A stretch of DNA of 64,000 nucleotides from Micromonospora sp. WMMD812. Its GTDB lineage: Bacteria > Actinomycetota > Actinomycetes > Mycobacteriales > Micromonosporaceae. Shown here piece by piece: positions 48,568 to 55,612 of this stretch. The stretch covers positions 6,230,501 through 6,294,500 of the forward strand of contig NZ_CP114904.1 in the NCBI RefSeq assembly GCF_027497215.1, given 5' to 3'. The translations under genes and the position numbers were made by a program. Positions within the stretch are counted from its first letter, which is position 1. Every line of letters begins with the position of its first letter. Under the pieces are notes generated by a model. It saw nothing but the letters and a program-made list of their open reading frames with translations, searched no databases and was not told the DNA's origin.

Positions 48568-49917
48568 GTGGACCGTCAGCAGGAGTTCGTCCTCCGTACG
48601 CTGGAAGAGCGGGACATCCGGTTCGTCCGGCTGTGGTTCACGGACGTGCTCGGCACGCTCAAGAGCGTCTCGGTGGCGCCCGCCGAGCTGGAGGCGGCGT
48701 TCGAGGAGGGCATCGGCTTCGACGGCTCGGCCATCGAGGGCTTCGCCCGGGTGTTCGAGTCCGACATGGTGGCCATGCCCGACCCCACCACCTTCCAGGT
48801 CTTCCCGTTCGAGGGCGGGGTCAGCGGCGAGAGCGCCCGGATGTTCTGCGACATCCTGCTCCCCGACGGCAGCCCGTCCTGGGCCGACCCGCGGCACGTG
48901 CTGCGCCGGGCGCTCTCCCGCGCCGCCGACAAGGGATTCACCTTCTACACCCACCCGGAGATCGAGTTCTTCCTGCTGGAGGACGGCCCGATGGACGGCT
49001 CGGTGCCGGCCCCGGTCGACACCGGCGGCTACTTCGAGCACACCACCCACGCGGTCGCGCGGGACTTCCGCCGTCAGGCGGTGCTGTCGCTGGAGCGGAT
49101 CGGCATCTCGGTCGAGTTCAGCCACCACGAGGTGGCGCCCGGGCAGCAGGAGATCGACCTGCGGTACGCCGACGCGCTCACCACCGCGGACAACATCATG
49201 ACCTTCCGGCACGTGGTCAAGGAGGTCGCGCTCTCCACCGGGGTGCAGGCCAGCTTCATGCCGAAGCCGTTCACCGACCAGCCGGGCAGTGGCATGCACA
49301 CCCACCTGTCGCTGTTCGAGGGGGAGCGCAACGCCTTCCACGACGGCGGCGACCCGATGAAGCTCTCCAAGGTGGCGAAGTCCTTCATCGCCGGCCTGCT
49401 GGTGCACGCCCGGGAGTACACCGCGGTCACCAACCAGTGGGTCAACTCCTACAAGCGGCTCTTCCCCCTGGCGCTGCCGGACCGGATCACCGAGAGCCCG
49501 GCGTACGTCTGCTGGGGTCACCTCAACCGGTCCGCGCTGGTCCGGGTGCCCGCGTACGGCAAGCCGAACTCGGCCCGGGTCGAGGTCCGCTCGCCGGACT
49601 CGGCGGCCAACCCGTACCTGGCCTTCGCGGTGCTGCTCGGCGCCGGCCTCAAGGGCATCGAGGAGGGCTACGAGCTGCCGCCGGGGGCCGAGGACGACGT
49701 CTGGTCGCTGACCAGCGCCGAGCGCCGGGCGATGGGGTACGAGGCGCTGCCGGAGAACCTCGCCGAGGCGATCGACGTGATGGCCGGGTCCGAACTGGTC
49801 GCCGAGGTGCTGGGCGAGCACGTCTTCGACTTCTTCCTGCGCAACAAGCGGGCCGAGTGGGAGCAGTACCGCCGCGAGGTCACCCCGTACGAGCGGCAGC
49901 GCTACCTGTCCCTCTGA
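48568..49917 (+). CDS. glnA2: Glutamine synthetase-family enzyme (GlnA2-like)
   Basis: A 449-residue type I glutamine-synthetase-family protein. Blocks: FDGSAIEGFARVFESDM, FCDILLPDGSPSWADPR, HPEIEFFLLEDG, VEFSHHEVAPGQQEIDLRYA, FMPKPFTDQPGSGMHTHLSL and NSYKRLFPLALPDRITESPA (ATP/glutamate sites). The adenylylation region reads GYELPPGAEDD, differing from the NLYDLPPEE context of GlnA1. By sequence it is closest to SCO2241/Rv2222c; in Streptomyces that protein is a gamma-glutamylpolyamine synthetase, so polyamine use is possible. GTG at 48568 (GAGGGG upstream) or 48562. Confidence 0.93.
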   Translation: MDRQQEFVLRTLEERDIRFVRLWFTDVLGTLKSVSVAPAELEAAFEEGIGFDGSAIEGFARVFESDMVAMPDPTTFQVFPFEGGVSGESARMFCDILLPDGSPSWADPRHVLRRALSRAADKGFTFYTHPEIEFFLLEDGPMDGSVPAPVDTGGYFEHTTHAVARDFRRQAVLSLERIGISVEFSHHEVAPGQQEIDLRYADALTTADNIMTFRHVVKEVALSTGVQASFMPKPFTDQPGSGMHTHLSLFEGERNAFHDGGDPMKLSKVAKSFIAGLLVHAREYTAVTNQWVNSYKRLFPLALPDRITESPAYVCWGHLNRSALVRVPAYGKPNSARVEVRSPDSAANPYLAFAVLLGAGLKGIEEGYELPPGAEDDVWSLTSAERRAMGYEALPENLAEAIDVMAGSELVAEVLGEHVFDFFLRNKRAEWEQYRREVTPYERQRYLSL

Positions 49918-50094
49918 GCCCGGCGCCGCCCGCACTGCCGCCCGCACCCCGGGCGTATCCCTCCCCACCGGGGCGGGACACCACCTCCCGGTGCGGAGCG
50001 GTCACGCGCGGGGCTGCCGGGGTGGCGCGGGGCCGCTATCGTCTCGATCACCGCGCCGGCACCCCGCCGGGCGCAGGAGATCGGGAGGCAGTCG

Positions 50095-50520
50095 GTGCTG
50101 GAGGATCTGCTCAGCGGGGCCTGGCAGAGCGTCGTGTTCGGGGTCGTCGGGGTCGGCCTGTTGGCGGCCGGCTTCCTCCTGGTGGACCTGCTGACACCCG
50201 GCAAACTGCGGGACCTGATCTGGGTGCGGCGCAACGGGAACGCCGCCCTGCTGCTCACCGCCAACCAGCTCGGCATCGCCGCGATCGTCTTCACCGCGAT
50301 CCTGACCAGCTACAGCGACTTCGCCAAGGGGCTGGCGTCCACGGTGCTCTTCGGCCTGCTCGGGCTGGCCATCATGGCGCTCGCCTTCTTCGTGCTGGAT
50401 CTGCTCACCCCCGGCAAGCTGGGTGAGATCATCTGCGCCGACGAGCCGCACCCGGCGGCCCGGGTGAGCGCCGCCACCCACTTCGGCGCCGCGCTGATCG
50501 TCTGCGCCTGCATCGCCTAG
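50095..50520 (+). CDS. DUF350 membrane protein
   Basis: A 141-residue protein of two homologous halves: FLLVDLLTPGKLRDLIWV (about residues 27-44) and FFVLDLLTPGKLGEIICA (about 97-114) each follow a hydrophobic helix, giving four membrane segments. The duplicated DLLTPGKL loop is the DUF350 signature; function is unknown, though the family often occurs with potassium-related or spermidine-synthase-like genes elsewhere. GTG at 50095 lies beyond a weak GGGAGG. No partner gene is adjacent here. Confidence 0.88.
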   Translation: MLEDLLSGAWQSVVFGVVGVGLLAAGFLLVDLLTPGKLRDLIWVRRNGNAALLLTANQLGIAAIVFTAILTSYSDFAKGLASTVLFGLLGLAIMALAFFVLDLLTPGKLGEIICADEPHPAARVSAATHFGAALIVCACIA

Positions 50521-50528
50521 CGCCGCCC

Positions 50529-50600
50529 GCCAGCCAGCCAGCCCGGCAGCCCGGCAGCCCGGCAGCCCGGCAGCCCGGCAGCCCGCCAGCCCGCCAGCCG
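50529..50600. repeat. 8-bp microsatellite
   Basis: CCCGGCAG is repeated at least five times without a break, flanked by the variants CAGCCAGC and CCCGCCAG, starting 9 bp after the DUF350 stop. Confidence 0.9.
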
Positions 50601-50671
50601 CCGGTGTCCCGCCGGCGGCTGCCTACCTCGAGTCGGCGGTTCACGTCGTACCCCCGGCCTAGTTTGACGGC

Positions 50672-51364
50672 GTGAACCGGACCGACCGCCTCTACGCCCT
50701 GGTGGAGGAGCTGCGGGCGGTGTCGCCGCGCCCGCGCAGCGCCCGCTGGCTGGCCGCCCGCTTCGAGGTGAGCAGCCGCACCATCGAGCGCGACATCGGC
50801 GCGCTCCAGCAGACCGGGGTGCCGATCTGGGCCGAGCCGGGCCGCACCGGCGGTTACGTGCTCGACCGTGCCCGCACCCTGCCGCCGGTCAACCTGACCG
50901 CGGGCGAGGCGGTGGCGATGGCACTGGCGTTGCACCGGCTGCGCGGCACGCCGTTCGCCGCGGCGGCCGGCAGCGCGCTGCGCAAGCTGGTCGCCGTGAT
51001 GCCGGCGGCCGACGTCGCGGAGGCGCACCGGCTCGCCGGCCGGGTGCACCTGATCGGCGACGGGCCGGTGACGCCCGTCCCGGCCCCCGTCGCCGACGCG
51101 GTCGCCGCGCGCCGGGTGCTGCGCATCCGCTACGCGGACCGCGGCGGCGCCGACTCGTCGCGCGACGTGGAGCCACTTGCCTACCTCGGCAACTCCCGAC
51201 ACTGGTACCTGCTGGCGTGGTGCCGGCTGCGCGGCGGCGTCCGCGCCTTCCGCGCCGATCGCATCCTCTCGGTCCACTCGCTGACCGAGACGGTCACCCG
51301 GGAGCTGCGCCCCGACGACCTCGACATCCCCCACGAGCGGGTGCGCCCGCTGAGCCTGGTCTGA
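50672..51364 (+). CDS. YafY-type HTH/WYL transcriptional regulator
   Basis: A 230-residue regulator. Residues 3-60 are a DeoR-like winged helix (RLYALVEELRAVSPRPRSAR, WLAARFEVSSRTIERDIGAL), followed by GVPIWAEPGRTGGYVL. The WYL region is at the C-terminal half: VEPLAYLGNSRHWYLLAWCR (the WYL itself, about residues 171-190) and RAFRADRILSV. WYL domains bind ligands or nucleic acids. TAGTTT lies 6 nt before the GTG at 50672, indicating leaderless initiation. The downstream VOC gene, 136 bp away, is a frequent companion and likely target. Confidence 0.93.
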   Translation: MNRTDRLYALVEELRAVSPRPRSARWLAARFEVSSRTIERDIGALQQTGVPIWAEPGRTGGYVLDRARTLPPVNLTAGEAVAMALALHRLRGTPFAAAAGSALRKLVAVMPAADVAEAHRLAGRVHLIGDGPVTPVPAPVADAVAARRVLRIRYADRGGADSSRDVEPLAYLGNSRHWYLLAWCRLRGGVRAFRADRILSVHSLTETVTRELRPDDLDIPHERVRPLSLV

Positions 51365-51500
51365 GGTCTGGGCACGGCGGGCTCCGGAATCCACCTGAAC
51401 CTTCCGGGAAACGCCGACAGCACGGTGTCGCCGGCGGGGCCGAGGCTGACTCCTGACGGCGCCGGCCGAGCGGCCGGCGCGTGACAACGGGAGGCCACGA

Positions 51501-51872
51501 ATGACCATCAGCAACGCCGTCACCTGGTTCGAGATCGGTACGGAGCGGCCGGACGAGGCCCAACGGTTCTACGGGGACCTGTTCGGCTGGACCTTCAGCG
51601 AGGAGGGCGCCGGGGAGGCGTACCGGACGACCGAGGGCGGCGCCGGTGCGGGCATCGGCGGGGCGATCCGCGGCACCGGCGGGACCGGGCCGAACTACGC
51701 GATCTTCTACGTGCAGGTGGCCGACGTGGCGGAGACCTGCCGGCGGGCCGAGGCGGCCGGCGGCAAGGTGCTCGTGCCGGCGAAGACGAACGACAACGGG
51801 CTGAGCTTCGCGCACCTGCTTGACCCGGCCGGCAACCACGTCGGCGTCTTCACGCCCCCGGCCGGCTCCTGA
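51501..51872 (+). CDS. VOC family protein
   Basis: A 123-residue glyoxalase-fold protein: AVTWFEIGTERPDEAQRFYG with DLFGWTFSEEG in the first half, YAIFYVQVADVAETCRRAEA and LSFAHLLDPAGNHVGVFTPP in the second. The D-P-x-G-N-x-x-G-(V/L)-F ending is the common VOC finish carrying a metal-ligand position. GGGAGGCC precedes the ATG at 51501. It follows the YafY regulator. Confidence 0.92.
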   Translation: MTISNAVTWFEIGTERPDEAQRFYGDLFGWTFSEEGAGEAYRTTEGGAGAGIGGAIRGTGGTGPNYAIFYVQVADVAETCRRAEAAGGKVLVPAKTNDNGLSFAHLLDPAGNHVGVFTPPAGS

Positions 51873-52012
51873 TCGACTCCAGGACGGCGACCCGGCGGTG
51901 TCCGGGACACGCCGATCCCGCCAGGTCGCCGCAGCGGAGTCGATCACGAAGCGGCCGACGCCGGGCGGCGCCCCGAGCGGCGTGGACCGACGCCGCTGCC
52001 CGCGCCGGCCGT

Positions 52013-52100
52013 GCCCCCGCCGCCTGCGGCGGGGGCCGTGACTCGGCCCGCGGCCGGCGCCGCGGGGGGCGGCCCCGCCCGACGGGTGGGCGGGGCCGCC
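52013..52100. terminator. Two hairpins before the convergent secreted-protein gene
   Basis: An 11-bp stem GCCCCCGCCGC/GCGGCGGGGGC (52013-52036) and a 13-bp stem GGCGGCCCCGCCC/GGGCGGGGCCGCC with 7-nt loop (52068-52100). The second ends 6 bp from the stop of the minus-strand gene; both can terminate either direction. Confidence 0.8.
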
Positions 52101-52105
52101 GGCGG

Positions 52106-52582
52106 TCACTTGCCGGTCGGACCCTCGGGGCCGCCGTGACCGCCCCAGCCGCCGGGACGGCCGCCGCCGGATCCACCGGGGAGGACGCCGGCCTCGACCG
52201 CCTTGGTGATCGCGTCGGCCTGCTCCTGGGTGAGCTTGCCCTCCTTGACCGCCTGGTCCAGCCGCTCCTTGAGCTTGGCCTGCCGGTCCTCGGCGGACGG
52301 GCGCTCCGGCCGGTCGGCCTGGTGCTGCTCGCGCACCTTCTCGAGCGCGGCGGTCACCTTGTCGGTGGAGACGCCCAGCTCCTTGGCGAGCGCCTCGGCG
52401 AACTCCGCCTGCCGGTCGGCCCGCTGCTGCTGCCGGTCGCCGCTGTCGGTGGTGCTGGCGCTCGGCGTCGGGGTGTTCCCGTCGGCGGCGAACGCCATGG
52501 TCGGCGCCGCGATCCCCACGCCGAGTACGCCCGCGGTGGCCAGCCCGGCCAGCAGGTGCTTCTTCCTGATCGTGCGGGACAT
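52106..52582 (-). CDS. Secreted protein with YckD/DUF2680-like helical repeats
   Basis: A 158-residue exported protein. MSRTIRKKHLLAGLATAGVL with cleavage expected near AFA-ADG (about residue 33), a short Thr/Ser linker, then two similar helix-turn-helix units: FAEALAKELGVSTDKVTAAL and RLDQAVKEGKLTQEQADAIT, the pattern of DUF2680/YckD proteins and of many actinobacterial secreted proteins. A Gly/Trp/Pro-rich tail closes it. Function is unknown; a calcium- or surface-bound role is possible. The ATG at 52582 has GGAGGACA upstream. Confidence 0.87.
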   Translation of the reverse strand: MSRTIRKKHLLAGLATAGVLGVGIAAPTMAFAADGNTPTPSASTTDSGDRQQQRADRQAEFAEALAKELGVSTDKVTAALEKVREQHQADRPERPSAEDRQAKLKERLDQAVKEGKLTQEQADAITKAVEAGVLPGGSGGGRPGGWGGHGGPEGPTGK

Positions 52583-52818
52583 GCTGTCCTCCAGCTCGTC
52601 GGTTGGTGGTGCGATGACCTCACCGACAGTGACGAGGCCGGCTGGGCGGGGCCCGTGGTGAGCCTGTCAGCCAGCTGGAAATCCGACGCCCGGACCGGAC
52701 GAACCGGTTGCATCGGCGCGGGGGGCCCGGCAGGGTTGGCCGGCGGCCCGGTGGACCGGGCACGGCCGCCACCGCCGGCTGCACACCCGGTGACCGTCGA
52801 CGGAGAGAGGCAGGCAGC

Positions 52819-53703
52819 GTGACCGACACCGCGATCCGGGAGATCCGGGTGACCGAGCCGGGCGCCGGCCCGTACGCAGTCACGATGGGCCCCGACGGCG
52901 CGCTCTGGCTGACGCTGGTCCACGCCGGCGGCATCGCCCGGGTGAGCGCGGAGGGCGACGTCCGGACCTGGTCGCTGGGCGCGCCGGGAAGCCGGCCGCT
53001 GATCATCACGCCGGGCCCGGACGACGCGCTGTGGTTCACCCGCTCCGGCGACGACCGGATCGGCCGGATCACCACCGGTGGCGACCTCAGTTCCGTGGCG
53101 CTGCCGCCCGGCACCGGGCCGTGCGGCGTCATCACCGGGCCGGACGGCGCGCTCTGGTACGCGGGAATGACCTCCGACACCGTCGGGCGGGTCGCTGCCG
53201 ACGGCACGGTGACCGCGTTCCCGTTGCCGGTGACCGGGGCGTTCGCCTCGATGGTCGCCGCCGGGCCGGACGAGGCGGTCTGGTGCACGCTCAACCAGGC
53301 GAACGGGATCGCCCGGGTCGGCCTGGACGGCGCGGTCACCCGGTACCCGCTACCGACCCCCGACGCGGGTCCCGTCGGGATCGCCGCGGGCGTCGACGGC
53401 GCGATCTGGTTCGTGGAGATCGCCGCCGGTCAGCTCGGCCGGATCGAGCCGGGCGGCCGGATCCGGGAGTACCCGTTGCCGGACCGCTCCGCCCGGCCGC
53501 ACGCGATCGTCGCCGACCCGGTCGGCGGCGCCTGGTTCACCGAGTGGGGCGGCAACCGGATCGGGCACGTCGACCCCGCCGGCCGGATCGAGACGTACGA
53601 CCTGCCGACGCCCGGGTCCGAACCCCACGGCCTCACCCTCGGCCCCGACGGCACGGTGTGGGCCGCCCTGGAGATCGGCCACCTGGCCCACCTCGCCCCC
53701 TGA
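52819..53703 (+). CDS. Virginiamycin B lyase-like beta-propeller
   Basis: A 294-residue seven-bladed propeller closely resembling Vgb, which opens the ring of streptogramin B antibiotics at the ester bond. Each blade repeats the xPxGIxxGPDGAxWFT..NxIGRI pattern. Residues aligned with the Vgb catalytic set are conserved: His in SARPHAIV, Glu and His in SEPHGLTLGPDG, and Glu in WAALEIGH. It has no signal peptide. GTG at 52819 after GGCAGGCAG. Many environmental Vgb-like propellers are not resistance enzymes, so activity needs proof. The neighbours (secreted protein, LD-carboxypeptidase) do not form an operon with it. Confidence 0.88.
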   Translation: MTDTAIREIRVTEPGAGPYAVTMGPDGALWLTLVHAGGIARVSAEGDVRTWSLGAPGSRPLIITPGPDDALWFTRSGDDRIGRITTGGDLSSVALPPGTGPCGVITGPDGALWYAGMTSDTVGRVAADGTVTAFPLPVTGAFASMVAAGPDEAVWCTLNQANGIARVGLDGAVTRYPLPTPDAGPVGIAAGVDGAIWFVEIAAGQLGRIEPGGRIREYPLPDRSARPHAIVADPVGGAWFTEWGGNRIGHVDPAGRIETYDLPTPGSEPHGLTLGPDGTVWAALEIGHLAHLAP

Positions 53704-53721
53704 GCCGGGGCCGGCGCGGGG

Positions 53722-54669
53722 TCAGCGGACGGCGGGGGTGGCCGTCAGGGTGCCGGCTTCGGTGTCGAGGGTGGCTTCGGTCCCGACCGGGACGGTGAGC
53801 TGGCCGACCCCGTGTCCGATCGGAAGGCCGCCGAGCACCGGCACGCCGAGGTCGCCGAGGCGTTCGCCGAGCACGTCGGCCACGGTCACCGACCAGCCGT
53901 CCCTGCAGTCGGTGAACTGCCCGACCGCCACCCCGGCCAGGCCGTCCAGCGCGCCGGCCCGACGCAGCTGGGTGAGCATCCGGTCCACCTTGTACGGGGG
54001 CTCCTGCACGTCCTCGATCAGCAGCACCGCGCCGGTCAGGTCCGGCATGTCCGGGGTGCCGAGCGAGGCGGCGATCAGGCAGAGGTTGCCACCGAGCAGC
54101 GGGCCGGTGGCGCGACCCGGGACGCGTACGGGGAAGGTCTCCTCCTCGGCCGCCGCCGTCACGGTCACCGGCTCGGTGGTCATCAGCGCGGCGTGCAGGG
54201 ACTCGGCCGAGCGGAGCGGAGTCCGGTCGTCCAGCCACGCCGCGCCCGGCCCGTGGACGCCGGCCAGGCGGGCACCGCGCCAGAGCGCGAACTGGAGCGC
54301 CGTGATGTCGGAGAACCCGGCCACCACCTTCGGGTCGCGCCGGACGGTGGCCATGTCGATGGCGTCCACCACCCGCTGCGCGCCGTAGCCGCCGCGGGTG
54401 CAGATCACTCCGCGCACCTCCGGGTCGGCGAAGGCGGTGTTCAGGTCCGCCGCCCGCAGCGCGTCCGCGCCGGCCAGGTAGCCCTGCCGGGCGTACGCGT
54501 TCGGTGCCAGCACCGGGCGCAGCCCCCAGCCCGTCAGCAACTCCACGCCGCGCGCCACCCGCTCCGGCCGGGTCGGCCCGGAGGGCGACACCAGCATCAC
54601 CGTGTCGCCGGGGCGCAGCGCGGGCGGGCGGACGACGGCGGACTGATCGGGTGCGGTGTGGTCAGGCAC
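53722..54669 (-). CDS. LD-carboxypeptidase (S66 family)
   Basis: A 315-residue serine peptidase of the LdcA/MccF family that removes the terminal D-Ala of muropeptide tetrapeptides or cleaves aminoacyl-nucleotides. Triad positions: VVAGFSDITALQFALW (Ser), VLLIEDVQEPPYKVDRML (Glu) and GLPIGHGVGQLTVPVG (His). The N-terminal block ALRPGDTVMLVSPSGPTRPE is diagnostic. GTG at 54669 with TAGGCT 8 nt upstream suggests leaderless translation. Peptidoglycan recycling or self-immunity to a microcin-C-like compound are the two alternatives. Confidence 0.93.
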   Translation of the reverse strand: MPDHTAPDQSAVVRPPALRPGDTVMLVSPSGPTRPERVARGVELLTGWGLRPVLAPNAYARQGYLAGADALRAADLNTAFADPEVRGVICTRGGYGAQRVVDAIDMATVRRDPKVVAGFSDITALQFALWRGARLAGVHGPGAAWLDDRTPLRSAESLHAALMTTEPVTVTAAAEEETFPVRVPGRATGPLLGGNLCLIAASLGTPDMPDLTGAVLLIEDVQEPPYKVDRMLTQLRRAGALDGLAGVAVGQFTDCRDGWSVTVADVLGERLGDLGVPVLGGLPIGHGVGQLTVPVGTEATLDTEAGTLTATPAVR

Positions 54670-54787
54670 AGCGGCTGAGCCTAGTCGGGGCGGCGGGCCC
54701 CCGGCGGCGGCACCGGACCGCCGGCGGGTGATCCGGCGGTGGGCGGGTCGGGCGAACCGGCGGTGGTGGGTCGGGTGATCCGGCGGC

Positions 54788-54825
54788 GGCGCGCCCGGTG
54801 GAGCCGTTCGGAGACCGGGCGCGCC
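54788..54825. promoter_or_regulatory. 12-bp inverted repeat over the amidotransferase-glnE promoter
   Basis: GGCGCGCCCGGT (54788-54799) and its exact complement (54814-54825) flank 14 bp. TAGCCT (54832-54837), the -10 hexamer 7 nt before the next start, lies just downstream, so the repeat covers the -35 position. A 23-24-bp imperfect tandem repeat (GGTGATCCGGCGG at 54727 and 54774) precedes it. Confidence 0.6.
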
Positions 54826-54844
54826 ACCGGCTAGCCTCGACAGC

Positions 54845-55612
54845 GTGGCAACCGCGTTGGTGATCGAGAACGACCCGACCGACGACCTGCGCCGGCTGGG
54901 TGAATGGCTGACCGAGGCCGGCCTGGAGCTCTGGGTGGTACGCCCGCACGCCGGTGACGAGCTTCCCGCCGATCTCGAGGGCTACGCGGCGCTGGTGGTG
55001 CTCGGTGGGGAGCAGCAGGCGTACCCGCTGCCGGACGGCTCGCCCGGCGCGCCCTGGTTTCCCGCAGTCGAGGGGCTGCTGCGCAAGGCGGTCCGGCACC
55101 GGGTGCCGACGCTGGCCATCTGCCTGGGCGCGCAGCTGCTGGCCACCGCGCACGCGGGCACGGTCGAGCGCAGCCCGTCCGGGCCGGAGATCGGGCCGGC
55201 CGTGGTGGGCCGGCGGGACGCCGCCGAGACCGACCCGCTCTTCCGGTACGTGCCGTTGATCCCGGACGTGCTCCAGTGGCACTCCGACGAGATCACCGAA
55301 CTGCCCCACGGGGCCACCCTGCTGGCCGCGTCCACCCGCTATCCGCACCAGGCGTTCCGGCTGGGCGACCGGGCGTGGGGGCTCCAGTTCCACATCGAGT
55401 GCGACACCGCCATGATCGCCGACTGGGCCACCGACTCCACCCTCCTCGCCGAGCTCGACTACGACCCGGAGCTGGTGGTGGCCGCCTGCGCCGCGGTGAT
55501 GGTCGACGTCGAGGAGGTGTGGCAGCCGTTCGCCGCGCGGTTCGCGGCGCTGGCCCTCGGCGAGCTGGACGACGGCGCGGCCCGGCGCAGCCTGCCACTG
55601 CTCGGGCACTGA
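54845..55612 (+). CDS. Class I glutamine amidotransferase-like protein
   Basis: A 255-residue stand-alone GATase1 protein of the GuaA-N type. Nucleophile elbow TLAICLGAQLLATAHAGTVE (Cys, about residue 94), oxyanion segment ALVVLGGEQQAYPLPDG, and the His-Glu pair FRLGDRAWGLQFHIECDTAM (about 175-194). Such proteins hydrolyse gamma-glutamyl bonds of unknown substrates (gamma-glutamyl-GABA/polyamine hydrolases are related). GTG at 54845 is leaderless by its TAGCCT. The stop overlaps the glnE start (ATGA), so both are made together. Confidence 0.92.
   Translation: MATALVIENDPTDDLRRLGEWLTEAGLELWVVRPHAGDELPADLEGYAALVVLGGEQQAYPLPDGSPGAPWFPAVEGLLRKAVRHRVPTLAICLGAQLLATAHAGTVERSPSGPEIGPAVVGRRDAAETDPLFRYVPLIPDVLQWHSDEITELPHGATLLAASTRYPHQAFRLGDRAWGLQFHIECDTAMIADWATDSTLLAELDYDPELVVAACAAVMVDVEEVWQPFAARFAALALGELDDGAARRSLPLLGH

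Noticed and set aside
48568..49917. Assigning the gene as the main glutamine synthetase glnA1
   Set aside because: Sequence blocks and the altered adenylylation-region context fit the GlnA2 group better, and the neighbourhood matches glnA2.
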